Positions 9,283 through 17,586 of a stretch of DNA of 64,000 nucleotides are shown here, one piece after another. The position numbers and the translations under genes are program-made. Location: positions 2,232,001-2,296,000 of the forward strand of contig NZ_CP022527.1 in assembly GCF_002237445.1 (NCBI RefSeq), written 5' to 3'. The notes under the pieces are model-generated. The model was not told where the DNA came from, made no database searches, and saw nothing but the letters and a program-made list of their open reading frames with translations. How positions within the stretch are numbered: the stretch's first letter is position 1; each line of letters starts with the position of its first letter. Source of the stretch: Neisseria sp. KEM232. Lineage in GTDB: Bacteria > Pseudomonadota > Gammaproteobacteria > Burkholderiales > Neisseriaceae.

Positions 9283-9288
9283 TATAAT
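9283..9288 (+). promoter_or_regulatory. -10 box of pncA
   Basis: GCTATAATGCCGCC; TATAAT 35 bases before the pncA start. The -35 region is GC-rich and unremarkable. Confidence 0.5.
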
Positions 9289-9322
9289 GCCGCCCTGTTT
9301 GTAAACGTTAAGGCGGGACGCC

Positions 9323-9961
9323 ATGATTATTTCGATAGACGTCGATGCGCAGAAAACCTTTACCCCGCTTTGTCCGGCGGAGCTTCCCGTAGCAGGCGGC
9401 GACGCCATCGCAGCGGAATTGAACGCACAGGCGGCCTTGGCGGATCTGCGGGTAATGACCAAAGACGCACACAGCCCGCAGGCAAAATGGCTTGTGGATA
9501 ATCCTGTGGATATGTTGCAGCCGACCGGTTTGAAAAACGCGGATTTGACTTGGGTTGCCCACGCCGTAATCGGCAGCGAAGGTTACGCCCTGCTCGACGG
9601 CCTGCCCGCATTGGACGGCTACGATTTCTGCGTATGGAAGGGCGTCGATCCCGAGCTGCACCCCTACGGCGCGTGTTATCACGACATCGAAGAACGGTTG
9701 AGCACCGGCCTGATCGAATGGCTGCATGCGCAAAATGCCCGTTTTGTTTTGGTGGGCGGACTGGCCACCGACTACTGCGTCAAACATACCGTGCTGCAAC
9801 TCTGCCGTGGCGGAGACTGGCAGGTTATCGTCAACGAAGCAGCCTGTCGCGGCATCGCCGAAGAAACCGTTGCTTTGGCGCGGCAGGAAATGCAGGCGGC
9901 GGGCGCATTATTGCTGCCGAACGCCGAAAAAATAAAACAATATTTAAAATCAAATAATTAA
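9323..9961 (+). CDS. pncA: nicotinamidase, isochorismatase-like fold
   Basis: The 212-residue product fits PncA, which deamidates nicotinamide to nicotinate for NAD salvage. The catalytic triad is visible as Asp8 (DVDAQKTF), Lys106 (VWKG) and Cys152 (GGLATDYCVKHT). Metal ligands are probably Asp48 and His50 (KDAHSP) and His80 (VAHAV). AAGGCGGG precedes the ATG. It ends in a run of Lys and Asn codons four bases before the parS site. Confidence 0.9.
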   Translation: MIISIDVDAQKTFTPLCPAELPVAGGDAIAAELNAQAALADLRVMTKDAHSPQAKWLVDNPVDMLQPTGLKNADLTWVAHAVIGSEGYALLDGLPALDGYDFCVWKGVDPELHPYGACYHDIEERLSTGLIEWLHAQNARFVLVGGLATDYCVKHTVLQLCRGGDWQVIVNEAACRGIAEETVALARQEMQAAGALLLPNAEKIKQYLKSNN

Positions 9962-9964
9962 TTG

Positions 9965-9980
9965 TGTTTCACGTGAAACA
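9965..9980. promoter_or_regulatory. parS site (ParB binding)
   Basis: TGTTTCACGTGAAACA, a perfect 16-bp palindrome identical to the widely conserved bacterial parS consensus. It lies between the pncA stop and waaC. I saw no second copy in the window. It implies a ParABS partition system elsewhere on this chromosome. Confidence 0.85.
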
Positions 9981-10030
9981 TGTAATGTGAAATACGCAAA
10001 ACTGCCTTGCGAGCAGATTCCTGAAAATCC

Positions 10031-11020
10031 ATGAAAGTCCTACTGGTGCGCCTGTCGAGCATGGGCGATTTGATACACACTCTGCCCGCCGTCAGCGATT
10101 TGGCGTGCATGCGCCCCGATGTCGAACTGCACTGGCTTTGCGAGGAGGGTTTTGCCGATATTGCCCGCCTGCATCCTTTCGTGTGCAAAGTCCATACTTT
10201 GAGCTGGCGGCGTTGGCGCAAAGAATTGGCAAAACGGGCGACTTGGCAGGCGATAGGCCGTCTGAAAGACAGTTTGCGGCAGGAGCGTTTTGATTTTGCC
10301 CTCGACAGCCAGGGTTTGCTGAAAAGCGTGTTGCCTGCGAAGATGGCCGGAGTGCCGGTTAAAGGTTTGGATAAACACAGCGCGCGCGAAAGTTTGGCGG
10401 CATTTTTTTATACACAGACTTTTTTCGTGCAAAAAGGGCAGGATGCCGTATTGCGCAACCGCTTGTTGTTTGCCCAAGCCTTCGCTTATGAGATGCCGTC
10501 TGAAATGTCTTTCGGCGCGCTTGTACCGGAAAATATCCGTTTGCCGAATCCGAACCATCCTTATTGCGTTGCCCTTCATGCCACCAGCCGCGACAGCAAA
10601 TTATGGCGGCAGGGAAACTGGCGTGAACTGATGGCGAAGCTGCACGAATTGGGCGGTTATACCGTTTATCTGCTGTGGGGCAATGCACAAGAATTGGCGC
10701 GGGCGCAGAAATTGGCCGACGGCCTGCCTTATGTCCGAGTGTGTGAAAAAATGAATTTATTGCAGGCGGCCGCACTGCTCGACGGTGCGCAATGCGTGGC
10801 GGGTGTGGATACCGGCCTGCTGCATCTGGCCAACGCGTTGGACAAGCCTCTGGTCGGCATTTATACCGACACCGACCCGCAGAAAACCGGTGTCCAACAG
10901 TCGGCCAAAGCGCGCAATATCGGCGGCGTCGGCCAAATGCCGGAGACAGAAGAAGTTTATCGTTTATTGTTGGAATGTATGGCGGCGCAGCAGACAGGTT
11001 GCCAGGGAGAGGAAAAATGA
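10031..11020 (+). CDS. waaC: lipopolysaccharide heptosyltransferase I
   Basis: The 329-residue product is a GT9 glycosyltransferase that adds the first heptose to Kdo-lipid A at the inner membrane. The family start is MKVLLVRLSSMGDLIHTLPA. The C-terminal donor-binding part includes VALHATSRDSKLW and CVAGVDTGLLHLANAL, then PLVGIYTDTDP. In-frame uptake sequences are present: AG-DUS near 10256 (read as GRLK) and, unusually for this genome, the meningococcal-type ATGCCGTCTGAA at 10493-10504 (read as MPSE). The stop overlaps the etfB start (ATGA). Confidence 0.93.
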   Translation: MKVLLVRLSSMGDLIHTLPAVSDLACMRPDVELHWLCEEGFADIARLHPFVCKVHTLSWRRWRKELAKRATWQAIGRLKDSLRQERFDFALDSQGLLKSVLPAKMAGVPVKGLDKHSARESLAAFFYTQTFFVQKGQDAVLRNRLLFAQAFAYEMPSEMSFGALVPENIRLPNPNHPYCVALHATSRDSKLWRQGNWRELMAKLHELGGYTVYLLWGNAQELARAQKLADGLPYVRVCEKMNLLQAAALLDGAQCVAGVDTGLLHLANALDKPLVGIYTDTDPQKTGVQQSAKARNIGGVGQMPETEEVYRLLLECMAAQQTGCQGEEK

Positions 11021-11763
11021 AAGCATTGGTTGCGGTAAAAAGGGTGGTGGACTACAACGTCAAAGTCCGTGTGAAAAGCGACGGATCGGATGTGGACATC
11101 GATAATGTGAAAATGTCGATGAACCCGTTTGACGAAATCGCCGTGGAAGAAGCCGTCCGCCTGAAAGAAGCGGGCAAAATCGGCGAAATTGTCGCCGTGT
11201 CGCTGGGCGGCAAAAAATGCGAAGAGACCCTGCGCACCGCTTTGGCAATGGGTGCCGACCGCGCCGTCCATGTTGAAACCGAGGTCGCTTTGGAGCCGCT
11301 GGTAGTGGCAAAGCTGCTGAAAGCGGTGGCGGATAAAGAGCAGCCGCAAATCCTGCTGCTGGGCAAACAGGCCATCGACGACGATGCTAACCAAACCGCA
11401 CAAATGCTCGCCGCGCTGTTAAACGCGCCGCAGGGCACGTTTGCCGGAAAAGTGCTTATCGAGGGCAACGAAGCCCTTGTTACCCGCGAAATCGACGGCG
11501 GTTCGGAAACCGTTGCCCTGAAGCTGCCCGCCGTTATCAGTGCCGACCTGCGCCTGAACGAGCCGCGCTACGTCAAACTGCCGCAGATTATGCAGGCCAA
11601 GAAAAAACCGCTGGAAAAAACCACGCCGGAAGAATTGGGCGTGTCCACCGCTTTGCGTTTGCAGGCCGTGCGCTATGCCGAGCCGAAAGCGCGGCAGGCA
11701 GGCGAAAAAGTCGGCAGCGTTGCCGAATTGGTGGAAAAACTGAAAGCTGCCAAAGCGGTTTGA
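11017..11763 (+). CDS. etfB: electron transfer flavoprotein beta subunit
   Basis: The 248-residue product is the AMP-binding beta chain of ETF, which takes electrons from acyl-CoA and other dehydrogenases. Typical sequences are MKALVAVKRVVDYNVKVRVK, then MSMNPFDEIAVEEAVRLKE, and the signature near residue 150-175 (ALVTREIDGGSETVALKLP). The ATG at 11017 overlaps the waaC stop by four bases and has AGGGAGAGG upstream. etfA follows after 11 bp, so waaC-etfB-etfA is probably one transcript. No ETF-ubiquinone oxidoreductase gene is nearby. Confidence 0.96.
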   Translation: MKALVAVKRVVDYNVKVRVKSDGSDVDIDNVKMSMNPFDEIAVEEAVRLKEAGKIGEIVAVSLGGKKCEETLRTALAMGADRAVHVETEVALEPLVVAKLLKAVADKEQPQILLLGKQAIDDDANQTAQMLAALLNAPQGTFAGKVLIEGNEALVTREIDGGSETVALKLPAVISADLRLNEPRYVKLPQIMQAKKKPLEKTTPEELGVSTALRLQAVRYAEPKARQAGEKVGSVAELVEKLKAAKAV

Positions 11764-11774
11764 GGAGGATAAAG

Positions 11775-12707
11775 ATGAACGTTTTAGTGATTGCCGAACA
11801 CGACGGCCAAACCCTAAATCCCGCCACGCTGCACGCCGTTACCGCCGCCGCCAAACTCGGCGAAGTGCATCTGCTGGTTGCCGGCAGCGGCGTGGAAAAC
11901 ATTGCCGCGCAGGCCGCACGGCTTGAGGGCGTAGCCAAAGTGCTGACCGCCGATGCGCCGCATTACGCCGACGGCTTGGCCGAAGAACTGGCACCGCTGG
12001 CCGTATCGCTGGCTGCGGAATACCGCTACCTCACCGCCGCTGCCGACGCCTTCGGTAAAAACCTGATGCCGCGCATCGCCGCGTTGCTCGATTGTCCGCA
12101 GGTTTCCGACTTGGTGGAGATCGTCGACGCCGATACCTTCGTCCGCCTGATTTATGCGGGTAACGCGCTGGTAACCTTGAAATGCACAGAAGCCAAACTG
12201 GTTCTGACCTTCCGCACTACCGCCTTTGAGGCCGCAGGCAGCGGCGGCAACGCGCAAATTGCCGCGGTACCCGCCACGCCCGCGCAGAATCTGAGCCGTT
12301 TTATCGGCCGCGAACTGCCGCAGCTGGAACGCCCCGAGCTGACGCAGGCCAAAGTCGTAGTGTCCGGCGGCAAAGGATTGGGCAGCAAAGAAAATTTCGA
12401 TGCGTTGATTCTGCCGCTGGCCGATGCCTTGGGTGCAGCCGTCGGCGCATCGCGTGCGGCGGTGGATGCCGAATACGCGCCGAACGATTACCAAGTGGGG
12501 CAGACCGGCAAAGTCGTCGCGCCGGAGCTTTATATTGCTGTCGGCATTTCCGGCGCAATTCAACACGTTGCCGGCATGCAGGACAGCAAAACCGTGGTCG
12601 CTATCAATAAAGACCCCGAAGCGGCGATTTTCAATGTCGCCGATTACGGCATCGTCGGCGATTTGTTCGAAATCGTCCCGGAACTGACCGCCGCGCTGAA
12701 AGCCTGA
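11775..12707 (+). CDS. etfA: electron transfer flavoprotein alpha subunit
   Basis: The 310-residue product is the FAD-binding alpha chain of ETF. The C-terminal FAD domain is clear: VVVSGGKGLGSKENF, ASRAAVDAEYAPNDYQVGQT, then LYIAVGISGAIQHVAGMQDS and INKDPEAAIFNVADYGIVGD. The frame is open from 11760, but the ATG at 11775 follows GGAGGAT and gives the conserved start MNVLVIAEHDGQTLNPATL. A DUS hairpin lies 25 bp downstream. Confidence 0.96.
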   Translation: MNVLVIAEHDGQTLNPATLHAVTAAAKLGEVHLLVAGSGVENIAAQAARLEGVAKVLTADAPHYADGLAEELAPLAVSLAAEYRYLTAAADAFGKNLMPRIAALLDCPQVSDLVEIVDADTFVRLIYAGNALVTLKCTEAKLVLTFRTTAFEAAGSGGNAQIAAVPATPAQNLSRFIGRELPQLERPELTQAKVVVSGGKGLGSKENFDALILPLADALGAAVGASRAAVDAEYAPNDYQVGQTGKVVAPELYIAVGISGAIQHVAGMQDSKTVVAINKDPEAAIFNVADYGIVGDLFEIVPELTAALKA

Positions 12708-12731
12708 TTTATCCGCATATCCGGCATTTCT

Positions 12732-12769
12732 AGGCCGTCTGAAAACGTTTTCCGGCTTTCAGACGGCCT
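12732..12769 (+). terminator. DUS-pair hairpin after etfA
   Basis: AGGCCGTCTGAAAA and CTTTCAGACGGCCT with a 12-base loop, ending the waaC-etfBA transcript. Confidence 0.75.
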
Positions 12770-12832
12770 CTCGGATTGTTGGCAGGCTTATTCCGGCAAT
12801 AATCCGTCCGCTTTATAAGGCCGTCTGAAACC

Positions 12833-13462
12833 ATGTCTCCCGCCACCTATCAAACCCTTGCCGCACCCGTCGAAGCCGAGTTCAAAGACAAAGGCAGCCG
12901 CTTCATCGCCTATGCCTATCCCGTGCGCAGCGCGGAAGATGTGAAAAACCATGTCGAACGGCAGCGGCAGGCGCACCACAAAGCGCGGCATTGGTGCTAT
13001 GCCTACCGCTTGGGTACGGACGGCCTGCAATTTCGCGCCAACGACGACGGCGAACCGTCGGGCAGTGCCGGCCGGCCGATACTCGGGCAAATCGACTCCT
13101 TTGCCGTAACCGACACGCTGATTATCGTCGTACGCTATTTCGGCGGCACCCTGCTCGGCGTGCCCGGCCTGATTCACGCCTATAAAACCGCGGCCGCCGA
13201 AGCCCTGAAAGCGGCGGAGATTATTGAAAAAAATATTGAAAAAACCGTTTTTCTGCGCTGCGGCTACCCGCACTTAAACGACGCCGTACGCATTGCCAAA
13301 CAACATCAGGCCGAAATCGTCGCGCAGGATTTGCAGCTCGACTGCCGCCTCACCGTGCGCGTGCCGCTGGCAGCCTATGAGAGCTGCTTGGCCGCATGGC
13401 GGCAGACGCGGCAGATGGAAATCGACACCGACGGACAAAGCGGAGAACAAGAAAATGGCTGA
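12833..13462 (+). CDS. yigZ: YigZ/IMPACT family protein
   Basis: The 209-residue product has the UPF0029 N-terminal domain (EFKDKGSRFIAYAYPV, HHKARHWCYAYRLG, FRANDDGEPSGSAGRPIL, VVRYFGGTLLGVPGLIHAY) and a smaller C-terminal domain. Members relate to eukaryotic IMPACT; the bacterial role is not settled. A DUS (12818-12829) sits exactly where a ribosome-binding site would be, three bases before the ATG. The stop overlaps the ogt start by 8 bp, so the two are co-translated. Confidence 0.9.
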   Translation: MSPATYQTLAAPVEAEFKDKGSRFIAYAYPVRSAEDVKNHVERQRQAHHKARHWCYAYRLGTDGLQFRANDDGEPSGSAGRPILGQIDSFAVTDTLIIVVRYFGGTLLGVPGLIHAYKTAAAEALKAAEIIEKNIEKTVFLRCGYPHLNDAVRIAKQHQAEIVAQDLQLDCRLTVRVPLAAYESCLAAWRQTRQMEIDTDGQSGEQENG

Positions 13463-14003
13463 AACCGATTACGCCGCACACGGCATCACACTCAACCGCG
13501 TGGAAATCGACACACCGCTGGGTGAAATGGCTGCCGTCTTTTCGCCGCACGGCCTGTGCCTGCTCGAATTCACCGACCAAAAAACGCTGGACAGGGAATT
13601 ACGCGCCCTGAACGCGCATTACCGCCCGTCCGCTATTACCGCCGTAGAAAACGAAGCCGCAGCCGCCTTGCGCCGCCGGTTAGACGAATATTTCGCCGGT
13701 TCGCGGCAGCAGTTCGACCTGCCGCTTGATTTGGTCGGAACGTCGTTTCAAAAACAGGTTTGGCGCATCCTGCTCGACATTCCCTACGGCCAAACCCGCA
13801 GCTACAAAGCGCAGGCGGAAATCTTCGGCAATGCAAAAGCCGTCCGCGCCGTTGCCGCCGCCAACGGTGCCAACAAAATTTCCATTATCGTTCCCTGCCA
13901 CCGCGTAATCGGCAGCAGCGGCAGGCTTACCGGCTACGCGGGCGGCCTACCGCGCAAGCAGGCACTGTTGAACTTGGAAAGCGGCAACGCATCCTTATTT
14001 TGA
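13455..14003 (+). CDS. ogt: methylated-DNA--protein-cysteine methyltransferase
   Basis: The 182-residue product repairs O6-alkylguanine by moving the alkyl group to its own cysteine. The acceptor is Cys148 in IIVPCHRVIGSSG. The DNA-binding helix region GTSFQKQVWRILLDIPYGQT and the following ANGANKIS are typical. The track frame begins far upstream at 13293, but the ATG at 13455 inside the end of yigZ gives a normal N-terminus. The stop codon TGA shares its last A with a DUS. Confidence 0.94.
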   Translation: MAETDYAAHGITLNRVEIDTPLGEMAAVFSPHGLCLLEFTDQKTLDRELRALNAHYRPSAITAVENEAAAALRRRLDEYFAGSRQQFDLPLDLVGTSFQKQVWRILLDIPYGQTRSYKAQAEIFGNAKAVRAVAAANGANKISIIVPCHRVIGSSGRLTGYAGGLPRKQALLNLESGNASLF

Positions 14004-14041
14004 GGCCGTCTGAAAAGCCGTTTTTGCCTTTCAGACGGCCT
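14003..14041 (+). terminator. DUS-pair hairpin after ogt
   Basis: AGGCCGTCTGAAAA and TTTCAGACGGCCT with a 13-base spacer, starting on the last base of the ogt stop. A further single DUS lies at about 14065. Confidence 0.7.
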
Positions 14042-14108
14042 CTATCCGGTATTCCAAGGCAAAAGGCCGTCTGAAACCCCAAACCCATTCCCCATCATCG
14101 GAGACATC

Positions 14109-15503
14109 ATGACCGTCAAAACCCGTTTTGCCCCCAGCCCCACCGGCTATTTGCACATTGGCGGCGTACGCACCGCCCTGTTTTCATGGGCGTTTGCCCG
14201 CTACCACAAAGGCGAATTCCTGCTGCGCATCGAAGACACCGACCTCGCCCGCTCCACCGCCGAATCCGTCAACATCATTCTCGACGGCATGAACTGGGTC
14301 GGCCTCAACTACGACAACGCCGACAACGTCGTGTACCAAACCCGCCGCTTCGACCGCTATAAAGAAGTCATCGCCCAACTGCTCGAACAAGGCCATGCCT
14401 ACTACTGCTATTGCAGCAAAGAAGAACTCGAAGCCATGCGCGAAAAAGCCGAAAAAGAAGGCACGGCCACTTACGACCGCCGCTGGCGGCCGGAAGAAGG
14501 CAAAGTATTGCCGCCGGTACCCGAAGGCCGCGAGCCTGTTGTGCGCTTCAAAATGCCGCTGGAGGGCGCAACCCATTGGCGCGACTTGGTCAAAGGCGAT
14601 ATCACCATTCCCAACGAAGCGCTCGACGACCTCATCATCGCCCGCGCCGACGGCACGCCCACTTACAACTTCTGCGTGGTGGTGGACGACTTCGACATGG
14701 GCATCACCCATGTGATACGCGGCGACGACCACGTCAACAACACGCCCAAGCAAATCAACATCTTAAAAGCCGTCGGCGCCACGCTGCCCGAATACGGCCA
14801 CCTGCCGATGATACTCAACGAACAAGGCCGCAAAATCTCCAAACGCAGCGGCGACACCGTAGCGATTACCGAGTTTGACGCCATGGGCATCCTGCCCGAA
14901 GCCATGCTCAACTACCTCGCGCGGCTCGGTTGGGCGCACGGCGACGACGAATTTTTCACCATGCAGCAGTTTGTTGAATGGTTTGACCTGAAAGACGTAT
15001 CCGCTTCGCCCAGCCGCATGGATTTGAAAAAACTCTACTGGATCAACGGCGAACACATCAAAATCACGCCCAACGGCAAACTGGCCGCGCTTTTGAAAGA
15101 GCGTTTGGCCATACGCGGCATCGCCGACACCGCCGCGCCGAATCTGGAAGACGTACTTGCCCTCGTCAAAGACCGCGCCCAAGATTTGAACACGCTCGCC
15201 GACGAATGCCTGTATTTCTACCAAAAACAAACGCCCGCCGAAGCCGACGTACAAAAACACTGGGACGAAGAAGCTCCCGCCCGCATGCTGCGCTTTGCCG
15301 ACCGCCTCGAAGCCTTAAACGAGTGGACAGCCGAAGCCATCCACGCCCTGTTCAAACCCTTCTGCGACGAAGAAGGCATCAAAATGGGCAAACTCGGCAT
15401 GCCGCTGCGCCTGGCCGTATGCGGCACAGCCAAAACCCCGTCGGTCGATGCCGTGCTGGCACTCATCGGCAAAGAAGAAGTATTGCGCCGCATCCGTGCC
15501 TGA
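14109..15503 (+). CDS. gltX: glutamate--tRNA ligase
   Basis: The 464-residue product is a class I aminoacyl-tRNA synthetase charging tRNA-Glu. The HIGH-type motif is SPTGYLHIGG (residues 10-19). The KMSKS-type motif is KISKRSGDT (about 239). The segment RIEDTDLARS is typical of bacterial GluRS. GGAGA precedes the ATG. Only one paralogue is visible here. A strong DUS hairpin follows. Confidence 0.97.
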   Translation: MTVKTRFAPSPTGYLHIGGVRTALFSWAFARYHKGEFLLRIEDTDLARSTAESVNIILDGMNWVGLNYDNADNVVYQTRRFDRYKEVIAQLLEQGHAYYCYCSKEELEAMREKAEKEGTATYDRRWRPEEGKVLPPVPEGREPVVRFKMPLEGATHWRDLVKGDITIPNEALDDLIIARADGTPTYNFCVVVDDFDMGITHVIRGDDHVNNTPKQINILKAVGATLPEYGHLPMILNEQGRKISKRSGDTVAITEFDAMGILPEAMLNYLARLGWAHGDDEFFTMQQFVEWFDLKDVSASPSRMDLKKLYWINGEHIKITPNGKLAALLKERLAIRGIADTAAPNLEDVLALVKDRAQDLNTLADECLYFYQKQTPAEADVQKHWDEEAPARMLRFADRLEALNEWTAEAIHALFKPFCDEEGIKMGKLGMPLRLAVCGTAKTPSVDAVLALIGKEEVLRRIRA

Positions 15504-15515
15504 TGCAGAGAAAAA

Positions 15516-15553
15516 AGGCCGTCTGAAATCCGAATTTGGATTTCAGACGGCCT
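15516..15553 (+). terminator. DUS-pair terminator after gltX
   Basis: Long stem AAGGCCGTCTGAAATCC / GGATTTCAGACGGCCTT with a short loop and a TTTT tail, 13 bp after the stop. Confidence 0.85.
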
Positions 15554-15766
15554 TTTCGCGTCGTATGTAGGGTGTGTACGCAGCAACGCACGCAGTTTGC
15601 CACTTAAATACAGCGTCGGCCAACGTTTAAAAGAGTAGTTTCAACAGAGTGAAAACCGCTAATCTGCAAATATAGTCAAACAAAATAAAAAATATCCAAC
15701 AAAGCCTGCTCAAAAGACAAACAGCCGGACATCACTTTCCCCAGATGCCGTTTGATATTCGCCCGT
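15554..15766. other. unassigned stretch beyond the IS1016 half
   Basis: No gene recognised. 15676-15766 is the non-IS1016 tail of a frame (reads ANIKRHLGKVMSGCLSFEQ on the minus strand) that I cannot place; it may be a fragment of another gene fused by the rearrangement. Confidence 0.35.
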
Positions 15767-16032
15767 CCGCCAAAATAACTCTCGTCCAACTCAATTGAGC
15801 CGCCAAAAACCGTATCGGCTTCCAATGAAAGATGATGGCTGATGACTTCGCGAATCTTGCGGTAAAACAGCACTGCCGAATTAGGGTGGATGCCCAATAA
15901 ATCAGCAGCCGAACGGGCAGTAACTTCGAGTACAAAAAACTGAAGCAGTTTCTTTTGAATACTCTTTTTTAGTTTACAACGGGTTATCTTCATTTTTTCA
16001 GTCTAACATGACTGCTTATCTAGTACAGCCCC
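15767..16032 (-). mobile_element. IS1016 left half
   Basis: Minus strand: the left terminal repeat ends at 16032, followed by the transposase start MKITRCKLKKSIQ up to DESYFGG. Homology stops after GGCGGA, the same breakpoint as in the element at 2232-2597. Beyond it the frame runs on for 27 codons in unrelated sequence to a stop at 15676. The right half is absent. One base differs from the other copies in the terminal hairpin (CAGTCTAACATGACTG). Confidence 0.8.
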
Positions 16033-16055
16033 TTTTGATAACTCCGAAGGAAACA

Positions 16056-16085
16056 AAAACCGCATCCGGTAAGGGATGCGGTTTC
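16056..16085 (-). terminator. intrinsic terminator of the rpsF-rplI operon
   Basis: Minus strand: AACCGCATCC loop GGATGCGGTT followed by TTTTTG, 31 bp after the rplI stop. Confidence 0.85.
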
Positions 16086-16115
16086 CAGTATGCCTGATTG
16101 CAGGCTGCCAAAAGA

Positions 16116-16568
16116 TTATTCGGCAGCAGCAACGACGGCAACAGTAATTTTGGCAACGGCGTCGGTGTGCAAAGCCACTTCTACTTCATATTCGCCAACG
16201 GCTTTGAACGGGCCTTCGGGCAAACGGACATTGGCTTTTACAGCCTCCACACCGGCAGCAACGATGGCAGCAGCGATGTCGGCATTGGTAACCGAGCCGA
16301 ACAGACGGCCGTCGACACCGGCTTTCTGCGCGATGGTAATGGTTTGTCCGTCCAGTTTTTCCCTGCGTGCCTGCGCATCAGCCAGGATTTCGGCTTGACG
16401 TGCTTCCAGTTCGGCACGGCGGGTTTCAAATTCGGCTTTGTTGGCTTCGGTTGCGCGTTTCGCTTTACCTTGGGGAATCAGGAAGTTGCGGGCATAGCCG
16501 TTTTTAACGGTAACGATGTCGCCCAAGTTGCCCAAACCGCCGATTTTTTCTAACAGAATAATTTGCAT
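16116..16568 (-). CDS. rplI: 50S ribosomal protein L9
   Basis: The 150-residue product is full length for bL9. The N-terminal rRNA-binding part reads MQIILLEKIGGLGNLGDIV, followed by NGYARNFLIPQGKA. A long charged helix connects to the C-terminal domain with LFGSVTNADIAAAI. It is the last gene of the rpsF-priB-rpsR-rplI cluster. GGAG precedes the ATG. Confidence 0.98.
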   Translation of the reverse strand: MQIILLEKIGGLGNLGDIVTVKNGYARNFLIPQGKAKRATEANKAEFETRRAELEARQAEILADAQARREKLDGQTITIAQKAGVDGRLFGSVTNADIAAAIVAAGVEAVKANVRLPEGPFKAVGEYEVEVALHTDAVAKITVAVVAAAE

Positions 16569-16584
16569 GATTTACGCTCCAAAA

Positions 16585-16815
16585 TTATTTGTGTTGGTCG
16601 GTGTAAGGCAGCAGCGCCAAGAAGCGCGCGCGTTTTACGGCAACCGCCAGCTGGCGCTGGTAGTGCGCTTTGGTACCGGTAATGCGGGCAGGGATGATTT
16701 TGCCGTTTTCGGTAATGAAGTCTTTCAGCAGATCGACCTGTTTGTAATCGACTTCTTGGATTTTTTCAGCCGTGAAACGGCAGAATTTTCTACGTTTGAA
16801 TGTTTGACGAGCCAT
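16585..16815 (-). CDS. rpsR: 30S ribosomal protein S18
   Basis: The 76-residue product is bS18, with FKRRKFCRFTAEKIQEVDYK, then LKDFITENGKIIPARITGTK and HYQRQLAVAVKRARFLALLP. It lies 6 bp after priB and 16 bp before rplI, in the usual order. AAAGG precedes the ATG. S18 binds next to S6 in the 30S platform. Confidence 0.98.
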   Translation of the reverse strand: MARQTFKRRKFCRFTAEKIQEVDYKQVDLLKDFITENGKIIPARITGTKAHYQRQLAVAVKRARFLALLPYTDQHK

Positions 16816-16821
16816 GTCGTT

Positions 16822-17118
16822 TTAACCTTTATATTCTTGAATGTTCTGTATCCGCAGTATCGGTTTGGGATGGCGCTGGCTCTTGGCGGCAATAAAGCCG
16901 CCGACTTGAACCGTGCTGTTTTCCCGATGCTGCCATATCAAAGCGTCCTTACCGACGATTTTGGCCTGGATTTCCAAGCGCACCGTACACGGACGGTTGT
17001 TTTCGCTCTGCATTGATTTGTGTTCGAGCAGCAAATCCAACACAGGTACACCCGCAGGCGTATAACGCAGCGCACCGCATTTGGCGATGCGGGCGGTAAG
17101 GATCAGGAGGTTGTCCAA
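16822..17118 (-). CDS. priB: primosomal replication protein PriB
   Basis: The 98-residue product is the single-strand-binding OB-fold protein that helps PriA restart stalled forks. It sits between rpsF and rpsR, as expected for PriB. Landmarks are RYTPAGVPVLDLLLEH, then TVRLEIQAKIVG, and the end PILRIQNIQEYKG. The likely start is TTG, directly after the rpsF stop codon (TAATTG), with no closer ATG giving the N-terminal strand; tight coupling to rpsF translation is likely. Confidence 0.93.
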   Translation of the reverse strand: MDNLLILTARIAKCGALRYTPAGVPVLDLLLEHKSMQSENNRPCTVRLEIQAKIVGKDALIWQHRENSTVQVGGFIAAKSQRHPKPILRIQNIQEYKG

Positions 17119-17484
17119 TTACGCTTCGGCAGTTTCCTGCTGGGGATTCAGCAGATTTTTCGATTTCTCTTCCTTCATCATCGGAGAGGCTTCGGTCACT
17201 GCGTGTTTGGTTTGGATGGTCAGATGGCGCAGAACGGCATCATTGAAGCGGAAACCGGTTTCCAGCTCTTCAATAACGGCCGGAGTGGTTTCGACGTTCA
17301 TCAGTACATAGTGCGCTTTGTGGATTTTGTTGATCGGGTAAGCCAGTTGGCGGCGACCCCAGTCTTCCAAACGGTGAATGACACCGTTGTTTTCGGTTAC
17401 CAGTGCTTTGTAGCGTTCAACCATGGCGGGCACCTGCTCGCTTTGATCGGGATGAACGATAAACACGATCTCGTAATGACGCAT
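17119..17484 (-). CDS. rpsF: 30S ribosomal protein S6
   Basis: The 121-residue product is bS6: MRHYEIVFIVHPDQSEQVPA, then LEDWGRRQLAYPINKIHKA and YVLMNVETTPAVIEELE. The C-terminal tail is Lys/Glu-rich. AAGGAG precedes the ATG. It heads the operon, behind a promoter and a hairpin leader that may be the S6:S18 autoregulatory site. Confidence 0.98.
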   Translation of the reverse strand: MRHYEIVFIVHPDQSEQVPAMVERYKALVTENNGVIHRLEDWGRRQLAYPINKIHKAHYVLMNVETTPAVIEELETGFRFNDAVLRHLTIQTKHAVTEASPMMKEEKSKNLLNPQQETAEA

Positions 17485-17509
17485 GTTATCTCCTTACGGT
17501 TTAAAAACA

Positions 17510-17536
17510 GTCTGCCGCCATGCGGGTGCGGCAGAC
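17510..17536 (-). promoter_or_regulatory. hairpin leader of rpsF, candidate S6:S18-binding motif
   Basis: Minus-strand leader between promoter and rpsF: perfect 9-bp stem GTCTGCCGC / GCGGCAGAC with the loop ACCCGCATG. A hairpin with a conserved CCG near rpsF is the known mRNA target of the S6:S18 complex in many bacteria. Whether this loop fits that consensus needs a covariance search. Confidence 0.45.
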
Positions 17537-17554
17537 AAGGTTGCAAAGAGCGGC

Positions 17555-17583
17555 ATTATAGCGGCCGCAAAACGGGCGCGCAA
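17555..17583 (-). promoter_or_regulatory. rpsF operon promoter
   Basis: Minus strand: -35 TTGCGC (17583-17578), 17-bp spacer, perfect -10 TATAAT (17560-17555). Confidence 0.75.
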
Positions 17584-17586
17584 GTT

